Source of the DNA: Saccharibacter sp. EH611
GTDB lineage: Bacteria; Pseudomonadota; Alphaproteobacteria; Acetobacterales; Acetobacteraceae
DNA: 64,000 bases
NCBI RefSeq assembly: GCF_009834765.1
Contig: NZ_WVHP01000022.1
Location: 62,001 to 126,000 of the forward strand
Reading direction: 5' to 3'
The position numbers and the translations under genes are program-made. Under the pieces are notes generated by a model. That model ran no database searches. It was not told where the DNA came from and was given only the letters and a program-made list of their open reading frames with translations. Positions 43,522 through 51,765 of the stretch are shown here, piece after piece (position 1 is the stretch's first letter; each line of letters begins with the position of its first letter).

Positions 43522-44172
43522 TTAAGGTAGCCAACGTGCGTGAGCGGGACGTGGTTGCCCGCGAAGGAGTTGGGCTGTTTCAAAGAGCGGAAGTCCCACA
43601 ACCCCAGATGCGCTACCACTGATCTGGCGGATATAGGCCGCGGCTGCTCCTTGGAGGGCATACCCACCTGCTTTGCCGCGCCAGTCTCCTTGGGCGATGA
43701 GCGCGTCAATCTGCTGGGAGGTCAGGCGGTTGAAAATAACAGATGTTTCCACCAGCCGTGCATTATGATGCCCCTCAGGCCAAGCAGCACTTGGGCAGCA
43801 TACGACCGAGGTAAGCACTTTATGACGCCGCCCCGAGAGCAGAGAGAGACAGTGCCGTGCCGTGTCTTCATCAAGCGCTTTAGGGAGAATGCGACGCCCG
43901 ACCGCGATGACCGTATCGCTCCCGAGAATGAGGGCTGGTTTAGTCGTCTCACGAGCAATTTTTTCTGCCTTTTCGCGCGCCATACGAGCCGCGTAAGGAC
44001 GGGGGAGCTCCCCAGCCTGTGGCGTTTCGTCAATGTCAGCAGGGCGAATCTCATCAGGAGGCAGGCCGATTTGCTCAAGTAAAGCCAGTCGCCGGGGGGA
44101 GGCGGATGCTAAAATGAGAGCCGGGCGCTCCCTTGTGGGGACGGCAGAAGATGCGGTCGAAGAAGCCACCAT
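43522..44172 (-). CDS. maf: Maf family nucleoside triphosphate pyrophosphatase (second)
   Basis: 216 residues from ATG 44172 (GAGGG upstream). An upstream frame extension to 44235 would enter infA. Motifs: ALILASASPRRLALLEQIG (A-S-x-S-P-R-R), DIDETPQAGELPRPYAARMAREKAEKIA, LILGSDTVIAVG (catalytic Asp) and GKAGGYALQGAAAAYIRQISGSASGVVGLPLFETAQLL. The N-terminal linker is Ser/Ala-rich. It sits between infA and rng. It hydrolyses NTPs to NMP, probably dTTP/UTP. The other Maf at 17438 is a diverged paralogue. Confidence 0.92.
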   Translation of the reverse strand: MVASSTASSAVPTRERPALILASASPRRLALLEQIGLPPDEIRPADIDETPQAGELPRPYAARMAREKAEKIARETTKPALILGSDTVIAVGRRILPKALDEDTARHCLSLLSGRRHKVLTSVVCCPSAAWPEGHHNARLVETSVIFNRLTSQQIDALIAQGDWRGKAGGYALQGAAAAYIRQISGSASGVVGLPLFETAQLLRGQPRPAHARWLP

Positions 44173-44194
44173 AGAAGGCGAAGCCCTCTCGTGC

Positions 44195-44413
44195 TTATTT
44201 AAAGCGGAAGGTGATGCGACCTTTGCTGAGGTCATAAGGGGTCATTTCCACATTCACGCGGTCACCAGCGAGGACGCGAATACGGTTTTTGCGCATTTTG
44301 CCGCTTGTATGGGCCAAAATAGTATGTTCGTTATCGAGAGTAACGCGGAACATGGCATTAGGCAGAAGTTCAGAAACTGTGCCGGTGAATTCGATAAGAT
44401 CTTCTTTAGGCAT
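44195..44413 (-). CDS. infA: Translation initiation factor IF-1
   Basis: 72 residues, the exact family length. Sequence [20 protein letters not shown] ... [23 protein letters not shown] ... [11 protein letters not shown] is a textbook S1-type OB-fold IF-1. It binds the A site of the 30S subunit with IF-2 and IF-3. The start is MPKEDLIEF, with GAGG/AAGGATAC upstream. It heads the infA-maf-rng-yacG operon. Confidence 0.98.
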   Translation of the reverse strand: MPKEDLIEFTGTVSELLPNAMFRVTLDNEHTILAHTSGKMRKNRIRVLAGDRVNVEMTPYDLSKGRITFRFK

Positions 44414-44591
44414 GGGTATCCTTGGCCAGAAGGAGGGTGGAATAATGTTCATGCAACAACGAAGACATAATTGAGACAGCCTTCATCACAGCATAATTTG
44501 TCGCATTATGTGCGACGCTCATCGCCTGACGTCAAGAGAAATAGGCTTAAGCGCGTTGCTTTACCTGATTTTAGCGCCTGACTGTTGCTTC

Positions 44592-45236
44592 TTAACGAGG
44601 GGAAGCAGAGAGCGGTAGGCGAGCTTTTGCTTCCCAGCAATACCATGTGAGGGTAGAGCGGTGAGGGGCAAAAAGGGTCGTTTTTTGAAGAAGCTCTGTA
44701 GGGGTAGGGCGGTGAGCGAGCTGTTTGAGGCGGCGCCAGCCCTCGCGCACGCCGAGGTCATGAGCTGGGAAAATATCGGGTCGGTGAAAGGTGAACAAAA
44801 GCAACATTTCGGCTGTCCAACGGCCAATGCCCTTAAATTGTGTAAGTGTATTGATTAAGGCGTCATCACTCCACGTGATGGCTTCTTGCAAAGAGGGAAG
44901 TGAGCCATTGTGTTGAGCGGTGGCGACCCGTTGGATGGTGTCGATTTTTGCTCGGGAAAGGCCGCAGCCTCGTAACGTTTCATAAGAGAGCTGCGCGAAC
45001 TGTTCTGGGGATGGAGGGCGCGATGGGTCGTGAGGGTTGAGAGCACAGAGACGGCTAAAGATAGCACGCGCTGCGGCATTATGGAGTTGCTGGCCCGTAA
45101 TGGCTTTGAGCAGGGATGTATAAAGGGAGGCTTCAGGGGAGGGTGTTGAATCAACACGAAGGGGGCATGGGCCGATAATGTTGATAAAGCGAGCAAGGTC
45201 TGGGTCTGTCTGAAAAGCAGTGGGGAGAGAAGACAT
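44592..45236 (-). CDS. DNA-3-methyladenine glycosylase (AlkA-like, HhH-GPD)
   Basis: 214 residues. The helix-hairpin-helix and catalytic loop are LTQFKGIGRWTAEMLLLFTFHRPDIFPAHDLGV (G-I-G-x-W-T-A ... D-x-G-V with catalytic Asp). SLLKAITGQQLHNAAARAIFSRL is typical of the family. It excises alkylated bases (3-methyladenine) in base excision repair. Lacks the iron-sulfur cluster of EndoIII. Monocistronic by context: 178 bases separate its stop from infA. Confidence 0.92.
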   Translation of the reverse strand: MSSLPTAFQTDPDLARFINIIGPCPLRVDSTPSPEASLYTSLLKAITGQQLHNAAARAIFSRLCALNPHDPSRPPSPEQFAQLSYETLRGCGLSRAKIDTIQRVATAQHNGSLPSLQEAITWSDDALINTLTQFKGIGRWTAEMLLLFTFHRPDIFPAHDLGVREGWRRLKQLAHRPTPTELLQKTTLFAPHRSTLTWYCWEAKARLPLSASPR

Positions 45237-45347
45237 TGCGTTAAATTAATCCATTAAAACGTGGAGAAGTCCGGATATTTCAAAAGGGACTAATGACAAT
45301 ACGGTCTTTTCTAGGGCACAAGGAAGTGTCATAACTATGATCCTGTT

Positions 45348-46370
45348 GTGCCCCTCTTTTTATCGGTGGAAAAACGCCTTGTGACGTTATCGGATGTTGC
45401 CCCAAAGCGCTACCGTGAGCGTTTGAGTGAATATGTGGCTGTCCCATCAGGGCTCGAGATGGCGCGTACCCCTATGGTGCGTCCTCAGTTGGTGGTGGAC
45501 ACACCATTGGTGGGCACAGCTTTTCTCTCACTTTTGGTGCATATCTTTTTGTTTTGGCTGTTTTCAGCAGTACCATCTCAACCGCATGGCTCACCTCAAG
45601 GTATGGATCAGCCGCAGGTGGATATGGTGTTCGATACGCCACCGGTAAAGCATAGTGAGCAAGGGCCGCGATCACGTGAGGATGGCGGTGGGTCATCGTC
45701 TCCTGCTGCATCCTCAACAGAATCATCGCCAACAGCTGTTGCTCCGACGACGCAGCAACCTTCTTCGGCACCGAGTGTGCCGTCTCCATCGGGCGAGCTC
45801 GCGGATGCCCCTGAGACTTCTCATGCGATTACACCTGCAACGCCCAAACATACGCATAAAGCACGTCCCTCTCCGACAAAGCATCGCACGCAGGCGCATC
45901 AGGACAATAATCCTTTTGCTCATCCGATGGATCTCTCCTTTAGTGGTGAGCCGTCTCCCCATCCACGTCATCGCGGACGCCGTGGTGGCTCTGGTGGGCC
46001 GATTGACCTGTCAACGGGGCCTCTCAGCCTGAATGGCCAGGTGAATGCCCCCTATAAAACGCAAAATAGCGTGAAAGGGGTGAGCTCGGATTATGGTGAG
46101 GAGATTGATCGTTGGGTGCGTACGCATATGTTTTATCCCGATGAAGCCCGTAATGCTGGAGAGGATGGCCCGTCTTCTGTTCATGTTGTTATTAACCGCA
46201 GCGGGCGGGTGACAGCTGTGCGTCTTTCGGGGCAATCAGGGTCATATTCGCTTGATGCAGCAACGGTTGGTATGTTCCAAGGGGCGCAGTTGCCTCCAGT
46301 GCCGCCAGATATGGCAGGGGATCATTTTGATCTTGATGTAACGATTAACTACATCCTGCTTCATCGTTAA
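45348..46370 (+). CDS. TonB-like energy transducer
   Basis: 340 residues from GTG 45348. An in-frame ATG at 45459 (after MARTPMVRPQLV) is an equally possible start. One membrane helix (TPLVGTAFLSLLVHIFLFWLF, about residues 51-71), then a Pro/Ser/Thr-rich periplasmic linker of about 150 residues, then a C-terminal TonB-type domain DRWVRTHMFYPDEARNAGEDGPSSVHVVINRSGRVTAVRLSGQSGSYSLDAATV. It would transmit proton-motive force to outer-membrane receptors, but no ExbBD or receptor gene is in the window. A lipoprotein gene follows. Confidence 0.85.
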   Translation: MPLFLSVEKRLVTLSDVAPKRYRERLSEYVAVPSGLEMARTPMVRPQLVVDTPLVGTAFLSLLVHIFLFWLFSAVPSQPHGSPQGMDQPQVDMVFDTPPVKHSEQGPRSREDGGGSSSPAASSTESSPTAVAPTTQQPSSAPSVPSPSGELADAPETSHAITPATPKHTHKARPSPTKHRTQAHQDNNPFAHPMDLSFSGEPSPHPRHRGRRGGSGGPIDLSTGPLSLNGQVNAPYKTQNSVKGVSSDYGEEIDRWVRTHMFYPDEARNAGEDGPSSVHVVINRSGRVTAVRLSGQSGSYSLDAATVGMFQGAQLPPVPPDMAGDHFDLDVTINYILLHR

Positions 46371-46437
46371 TCAGAGTAGAACCCTTTTGAGGGTATGATG
46401 GATGCCCGCATTGATAGTATCGGATCATAGAGTGGCT

Positions 46438-47421
46438 ATGCGTTTTTGTCGTACCCTGTGCGTTTTGATGCCTTTGCTTGGATTGCCGGGCTGTTTGAGT
46501 GTGTCGCATCCTTTTGCCAATCCCGGGCAAGAGGCGCGCCGCTTAACGCAGGATAATCTTCCACCATCGCGGCTTTCTGTGCCGGTTCCCGTGCCGGTTA
46601 ATGCTCCGTGGCGCCCGGCCACTGCGCGCTGGGCGAAAGATGTTGTTGTTGCGCTGCTCGGGCAGTCAGTTCCGGCAGTGTCTCAGAACCCTAAGCCAGG
46701 TGATTGGTGGGTGCGTCTTGGGGCAAAACATGCGCCTGATGGTGGTGTGATCCCACGCTATGCCATTGTGGGGCCGGACGGGCGCGTGCGGGCGCGCGGT
46801 GAAGGCGCGGAGATTGATCGTGCTGGTTGGCTGGCGGCAGACCCTGATGCGCTCAATACGGTAGCTTTACAGATGGCGCCTGATATTGCGCAGAATCTGA
46901 CAGGGATCCAAGCTGATTTGATGCATAGCGACCCTCATAGCTTGATGAATAGAGCAGCGCGGGTCTATTTTGCTGGCGTGCAAGGTGCGCCGGGGGATGG
47001 CAATGTGGCGCTAGGGCGTGCGTTCTATACGCTCTTCCCTGATACGCGTAATACCGTGCAAACATCGGCTAAAGGTGCGGATTATACGGTTAAGACGACG
47101 GTCAAGATTGCGCCACTTCCTACCGCACCTAAAGCCAAAAATGCTGAGCAGCTCGTGACGATTATCTGGCATGTTTTAACTCCCAAAGGGCAGGAAGCGG
47201 GTGCTGCAACGCAGGTGCATGGGGTGCCGGCTCATTCGCTCGATGGGGCATGGGGTGATGTCGCTGAAGCCGCAGCTCAGGAGGCCGCGGGTGCTGTGCA
47301 TACGATCATCACGAATTATTCAGGGCGTGACCATAAGTCACTTCCACCGCAAACGGGGGTGGATAAAGACGATGATGATATGCCGCTTATGCATACGTCG
47401 CCTACGAGCCCTGCACGTTAA
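46438..47421 (+). CDS. Putative lipoprotein of unknown function
   Basis: 327 residues from ATG 46438. The signal peptide MRFCRTLCVLMPLLGLPGC ends in an L-P-G-C lipobox, so it is lipidated, probably periplasmic or outer-membrane facing. The mature part has ARWAKDVVVALLGQSVPAVSQNPKPGDWWVRLG, VGPDGRVRARGEGAEIDRAGW and an acidic, Pro-rich C-terminus (TGVDKDDDDMPLMH). I recognise no named family. It follows the TonB-like gene by 67 bases and precedes prs, so it may be co-expressed with the former. Confidence 0.75.
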   Translation: MRFCRTLCVLMPLLGLPGCLSVSHPFANPGQEARRLTQDNLPPSRLSVPVPVPVNAPWRPATARWAKDVVVALLGQSVPAVSQNPKPGDWWVRLGAKHAPDGGVIPRYAIVGPDGRVRARGEGAEIDRAGWLAADPDALNTVALQMAPDIAQNLTGIQADLMHSDPHSLMNRAARVYFAGVQGAPGDGNVALGRAFYTLFPDTRNTVQTSAKGADYTVKTTVKIAPLPTAPKAKNAEQLVTIIWHVLTPKGQEAGAATQVHGVPAHSLDGAWGDVAEAAAQEAAGAVHTIITNYSGRDHKSLPPQTGVDKDDDDMPLMHTSPTSPAR

Positions 47422-47513
47422 TAAAGACCGATCTGTCGAGAAAGCCATGACAGAGAGAGGGTAGGCTGGTAGAAGGAAGGCGCTCTTTTGCCAGTCTGTG
47501 AGAATGCCTGATT

Positions 47514-48446
47514 ATGAAAATCGTCGCCTGTAACAGTAACATCCCGTTAGCCACGGCGGTGGCTAAAGAACTCGGCCTCCCTCTGTGTAAGACCATGATC
47601 CGGCGCTTCTCTGATGGTGAAGTGTTTGTTGAGATTCAAGAAAATGTGCGTGGAGAGGATATGTTTGTCCTCCAAAGCACATGCACACCGACCAATGATA
47701 ATTTGATGGAATTATTGATCGTTCTTGATGCTCTACGTCGTGGCTCTGCACGCCGTATTACGGCTGTGATGCCGTATTTTGGCTATGCTCGGCAGGATCG
47801 TAAGTCCGGCCCGCGCACGCCTATTAGCGCCAAATTGGTCGCGAACTTGCTGACAGAAGCCGGTGCGAGTCGGATTCTGACCATGGACTTGCACGCGATG
47901 CAGATCCAAGGCTTTTTTGATATCCCAACCGATAACCTCTACGCGGCTCCTTTGTTCGTGCGCGATATTATGGCGCGTCATGCTGATCGTGACTTGATGG
48001 TGGTTTCGCCAGATGTGGGCGGGGTGGTGCGCGCTCGTCAGCTTGCTCGTCGTCTCAATGTCGATTTGGCCATTATTGATAAACGGCGTGAGCGCGCTGG
48101 TGTCTCTGAGGTGATGAACGTTATTGGAGACGTGCGCGGGCGCTATTGCGTGTTGGTGGATGATATTATTGATAGTGGTGGATCACTCTGTAATGCTGCA
48201 GAGGCACTCATGCGTTATGGGGCTGCCGGAGTGGAGGCTTATGTGACGCATGGTGTGTTGACCGGCAATGCATGTGAACGTGTGACAGAAAGCCCGATCA
48301 ACATGTTGACCCTGACAGATAGTATTCCGCCAACAGAAGCCTTGACGCAATCACCAAATATCCGTCAGATCACAACAGCTGATCTGTTAGGACGTGCTAT
48401 CCGTGCGGTGTCGGATGAAAGTTCCGTCTCGACATTATTTGATTGA
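47514..48446 (+). CDS. prs: Ribose-phosphate pyrophosphokinase (PRPP synthase)
   Basis: 310 residues, family length. [76 protein letters not shown] (ATP flexible loop), [22 protein letters not shown] and the PRPP site [20 protein letters not shown] are all present. It makes PRPP from ribose-5-phosphate and ATP for nucleotide, His and Trp synthesis. A histidine phosphatase gene follows 43 bases later. Confidence 0.97.
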   Translation: MKIVACNSNIPLATAVAKELGLPLCKTMIRRFSDGEVFVEIQENVRGEDMFVLQSTCTPTNDNLMELLIVLDALRRGSARRITAVMPYFGYARQDRKSGPRTPISAKLVANLLTEAGASRILTMDLHAMQIQGFFDIPTDNLYAAPLFVRDIMARHADRDLMVVSPDVGGVVRARQLARRLNVDLAIIDKRRERAGVSEVMNVIGDVRGRYCVLVDDIIDSGGSLCNAAEALMRYGAAGVEAYVTHGVLTGNACERVTESPINMLTLTDSIPPTEALTQSPNIRQITTADLLGRAIRAVSDESSVSTLFD

Positions 48447-48489
48447 GGCAGGTCGTTTGACCTGATCGATGAGGGAGTAAATCACGGCC

Positions 48490-49089
48490 ATGTCTCAACT
48501 GCTTGCGCGCCCCTATTGGTTTTTGCGCCATGGGGAAACAGAGTGGAATGCTCGCCATTTGTCACAAGGGCGGACGGATATTCCTCTTAATGATACGGGC
48601 ATTGCTCAGGCGAAGCGTGCAGGAGAGGCGCTAGCTGCTCTTTTTGCTCAGGGAGAGCGTCCTTTTTCTTATATTGTGGCCTCTCCTTTGATGCGGGCTT
48701 ATGTCACGGCTGAATATGTGCAGCAGGCCATTAAAGAGAAGGCTGGCGTTGAGCTCCCTCTTACACATGATAGAGACCTCCAAGAGGTGTGCTTTGGTGT
48801 GCAGGAAGGCAAGCCTATGGGGGACTGGTATAATCCTTGGATTGAAGGACATTTTGTTCCTGAAGGAGGAGAATGCTTTGAGGAGCTGACCGCGCGTGCT
48901 GTTCAAGGCGTTAATCGTGCTCAAGAGCAGGCTGAAGGGGTTCCTCTTATTGTGGCTCATGGTGCTCTTTTTCGGGCGCTTCGTTATGCGATGGGGCTTG
49001 AGGTGAATGTCCGTTTAGCCAATGCGGTTCCTGTGAAGGCCTACCTTGATGGTCAGCAATGGGTGTTGGAGCAGAGCCTTTCTGTGTAA
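48490..49089 (+). CDS. Histidine phosphatase family protein
   Basis: 199 residues. The RHG motif is WFLRHGETEWNARHLSQGRTDIPLNDTG (residues 11-38), then VASPLMRAYVTAEYV, a Glu-containing DLQEVCFGVQEGKPMGDW and VAHGALFRALRYAMGL with the second His. It belongs to the phosphoglycerate-mutase-like branch, a small-molecule phosphatase of unknown substrate. It is not closely similar to the phosphatase at 8220. It follows prs and could be co-transcribed. Confidence 0.9.
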   Translation: MSQLLARPYWFLRHGETEWNARHLSQGRTDIPLNDTGIAQAKRAGEALAALFAQGERPFSYIVASPLMRAYVTAEYVQQAIKEKAGVELPLTHDRDLQEVCFGVQEGKPMGDWYNPWIEGHFVPEGGECFEELTARAVQGVNRAQEQAEGVPLIVAHGALFRALRYAMGLEVNVRLANAVPVKAYLDGQQWVLEQSLSV

Positions 49090-49103
49090 CGGCGTGATCG
49101 TTG

Positions 49104-49140
49104 GTTTCTCTCCTATTGTCAGGGAAAAGGGGAGAGAAAC
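49104..49140. terminator. Inverted repeat after the prs-phosphatase unit
   Basis: GTTTCTCTCC (49104-49113) and GGAGAGAAAC (49131-49140) form a perfect 10 bp stem with a 17-base loop, 15 bases after the phosphatase stop. No T-tract follows, so terminator activity is inferred from position. Confidence 0.5.
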
Positions 49141-49164
49141 ACGGATACGGGGTTAGGGCGTTTG

Positions 49165-49998
49165 CTACTTTTGAGCTCTCTTTGCTGTGAGGCGAATAAG
49201 ACGGTCGAACAGACGATCTGAGAGAAGACGTCGGAAGAGAAGTAAGGGTTTAGCGCCTAAGCCTGCGACATACCGTGTTTTTGGCCGATCTGTCGTTACG
49301 GCCTTGACGATGGTGTTGGCGATGAGTTCAGGAGCTGATTGATAGCGGCGGCTGAGTGTGCCGGTTATTGTTTGGGCCATCGCGTGTGCCTGGGCAGCGT
49401 AGGGCCCGTGACCAGAGGTCTTGAGGAGTTTTGCTGCGGCAATGTCGGCCCATTCTGTTTTGATACCTCCGGGTTCAATAATGACGACATGAATGCCGAA
49501 GGGCGCCACCTCTAGGCGTAAGCAGTCGCTGAGCCCTTCAAGGGCGAATTTACTGCCATGATACCATCCACCAAGTGGTGTATAAATTTTCCCACCGATA
49601 GACGAGACGTTGATGATGGTGCCAGATTTTTGCGCGCGCATATGGGGCAGGGCAAGTTGTATGAGGCGCATAGCGCCAAAAACGTTAACGTCGAACTGGG
49701 CCCGTGCTTCCTCTAGAGAAATATCCTCAAGGGCGCCGTAAGCGCCATAGCCTGCATTGTTGACCAGAACGTCAAGACGACCGGATTGTGTCATAATATG
49801 GGTGATCGCCGCGTGTCGGGAGGTTTCGTCCGTTACATCTAACGAGAGTATATGAATCCCTAAACGGCTCATGGGCTCCATACGTTCAACACGCCGCGCA
49901 GCTGCGTAAACGATGTATCCTTGTTGGAGAAGCTTTTTGGCGGTGACTTCACCAATACCGGAGGATGCGCCAGTGACGAAGGCAACTTTATAGGACAT
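49165..49998 (-). CDS. SDR family oxidoreductase
   Basis: 277 residues. FVTGASSGIGEVTAKKLLQQG (cofactor), VLVNNAGYGAYGAL (NNAG), INVSSIGGKIYTPLGGWYHGSKFALEGLSDCLRLEV (Ser and Tyr-x3-Lys as Y-H-G-S-K) and IEPGGIKTEWAD match the classical-SDR group annotated as oxidoreductases acting on retinol or steroid-like substrates. Substrate unknown. The C-terminus is basic (LIRLTAKRAQK). It stands alone between the prs unit and the efflux block. Confidence 0.9.
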   Translation of the reverse strand: MSYKVAFVTGASSGIGEVTAKKLLQQGYIVYAAARRVERMEPMSRLGIHILSLDVTDETSRHAAITHIMTQSGRLDVLVNNAGYGAYGALEDISLEEARAQFDVNVFGAMRLIQLALPHMRAQKSGTIINVSSIGGKIYTPLGGWYHGSKFALEGLSDCLRLEVAPFGIHVVIIEPGGIKTEWADIAAAKLLKTSGHGPYAAQAHAMAQTITGTLSRRYQSAPELIANTIVKAVTTDRPKTRYVAGLGAKPLLLFRRLLSDRLFDRLIRLTAKRAQK

Positions 49999-50155
49999 GA
50001 AATAAGGTCTTCCTCAGACGGTTAACCTCTTTTGTGCGAGAGGATGATGTCCCGTCACGAGAGAGTCTCCCATAAGGTGGATGTTTTCAATTGTCGATCA
50101 AGAAAATGATGGTGGTGTATCCATAACGTTGCTGTGATGCGTGATGGAGAGAGGC

Positions 50156-51751
50156 TTAGGGAGTGGCTTCATAGGGGTCGGTGATACTGTTTTGAACGGC
50201 GTTAGCATCACCGAGAGAGCCTGTGGCAAAGGCAAGGGAGGCGGCGGCGATGAGGGTTGTGTAATAGCTATCTGAGCGCATGATCGTGGCGTTAAAGAGG
50301 GATGTTTGTAGATCGAGAAGGCGCGTGACGGACCCTTCCCCCGTGTTATAGCTTGCTAAAGCGGCATCAAATGCTGTTTGGGCTGTGTGTTCAATTTTTT
50401 GGGCAGCTTGGTACGCGCTCACGCCTGTATGAAGCGTATTCTCTGCTGAGACAATGGATTGGACAGAATGGTAGCGTGTATCACGCAATTGGGCATCAGC
50501 ACTATCGGCTTGGTCTTTACTCCGTTTGAGCTGTGCTTGCCGCATACCGCCATCAAAAATAGGCATTGTAATTTGCCCTAAAATAAGGCCGCCAAAGCCA
50601 TTGCCATTTACGCTCAACGGGGAGCTTCCAAGGCCGGAAAGGCCAAGATGGCCAACGCCGTAAGCTGCATTACCAGAAAGGGAGACTTTGGGAAGAAATT
50701 CAGCTCGAGCCGCTTGGATTTGACTGCGAGAGGCGCGAGCTTTGGCGTAGGCGGCAAGAACATCAGGGCGACGGGCAACGGACTCTTGCACCATTTTTTC
50801 ACTCAATGTGACGTCATGAACAGTTAAAGCGCGGTCGGCTTCCTTTTGAAGAGAGAGACGAGTTGTTGGAGAGATACCCATGGCTGTCATCAAGGCGAGG
50901 TAGTGGTTTTCTAGATCGCCACGTGTCTGGACTAAGTTAAGTTCCGCTTGTGCTGTGGCTTGTTCAGCGCGTGCTGTATCAATAACGGTGGCTTGCCCGT
51001 TTAGGAGGCGGGCTTTTACAGCACGTTCAATCGCGCGCGTGTTATGGAGTGCTTGTTCGATCAGGTGAATATGCGCCTCAATAGCGATGGTGAGATAGTA
51101 TGCTGAGGTTACCTCATAAACAACTTTTTGATGGGCTCCTGTAAAAAGAATATTGCTCGCTAATGAATTTTGTTGAGCCGCGCTTATACTGGCAGAGCGT
51201 TTTCCGAAATCAAACAGAAGCCAGCTGAGCGAGAGTGCTTGGACTTCCCCTTCTCCTGAAAGGCGTGGGCTGCCATGCATGGTGGAGTTGCTGATATGCG
51301 TGTTGAGATGGCCGTACCCGCCTATAACGCTGGCGGTGAGTTGAGGGAGATAGGCTGCCCGGGTGAGACCTGTCGCTAATGCACTGTCACGGGCTGCATT
51401 CCACGCAACACGCGTTGTCGGACTGCTAGATTGAGCAATATCAACCAACTCAGGGAGGGAGTAACTGTGGTCGGGGGGTAAATGGAGCGGCGTGTCTTGG
51501 TGTGGCAGGGTGTAGTCTGTCGGAAGACGGTATCCCGGTGGTAAAGCCAGCCCTTTATGGTGGTGAAGATGCTGGGATTGAGGGGGCGTGATCATGCCAT
51601 GCTCATCACTCGTAGCGGCCCATGGCTGATCTGGTGCGGGGGGAGCATCATGGAGTGACGTTGTCGCGCAACCGCAAAGGAGGCAGAAAAAAGCGCTTGG
51701 GAAGAGAGTAGAAAGAGCGTGTTTCATGAGATGTGTAATCTTTGAGAGCAT
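50156..51751 (-). CDS. mdtP: MdtP-like TolC-family outer-membrane factor (lipoprotein)
   Basis: 531 residues. The signal peptide ends in a lipobox (FFCLLCGC), so it is an outer-membrane lipoprotein channel. The rest has the two TolC/OEP repeats, seen in YLPQLTASVIGGYGHL, LSWLLFDFGKRSASISAAQQ, FLPKVSLSGNAAYGVG and ITMPIFDGGMRQAQLKRSKDQ. The last part has the usual helix, ASYNTGEGSVTRLLDLQTSLFNA. The start may instead be ATG 51727. Last gene of the ytcA-mdtN-mdtO-mdtP operon. Another TolC-family gene at 55129 belongs to the Czc system and is a separate paralogue. Confidence 0.85.
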   Translation of the reverse strand: MLSKITHLMKHALSTLFPSAFFCLLCGCATTSLHDAPPAPDQPWAATSDEHGMITPPQSQHLHHHKGLALPPGYRLPTDYTLPHQDTPLHLPPDHSYSLPELVDIAQSSSPTTRVAWNAARDSALATGLTRAAYLPQLTASVIGGYGHLNTHISNSTMHGSPRLSGEGEVQALSLSWLLFDFGKRSASISAAQQNSLASNILFTGAHQKVVYEVTSAYYLTIAIEAHIHLIEQALHNTRAIERAVKARLLNGQATVIDTARAEQATAQAELNLVQTRGDLENHYLALMTAMGISPTTRLSLQKEADRALTVHDVTLSEKMVQESVARRPDVLAAYAKARASRSQIQAARAEFLPKVSLSGNAAYGVGHLGLSGLGSSPLSVNGNGFGGLILGQITMPIFDGGMRQAQLKRSKDQADSADAQLRDTRYHSVQSIVSAENTLHTGVSAYQAAQKIEHTAQTAFDAALASYNTGEGSVTRLLDLQTSLFNATIMRSDSYYTTLIAAASLAFATGSLGDANAVQNSITDPYEATP

Positions 51752-51765
51752 CGGCTGGAAAGGGT

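Noticed and set aside
44461-44591. Possible promoter or RNA gene between infA and alkA
   Set aside because: No recognisable structure, and the position only fits an ordinary infA promoter.
45655-46032. 125-codon Arg/Leu-rich ORF inside the TonB-like gene
   Set aside because: Frame-shifted reading of the Pro/Ser-rich linker. Arg-rich composition is typical of such shadows.
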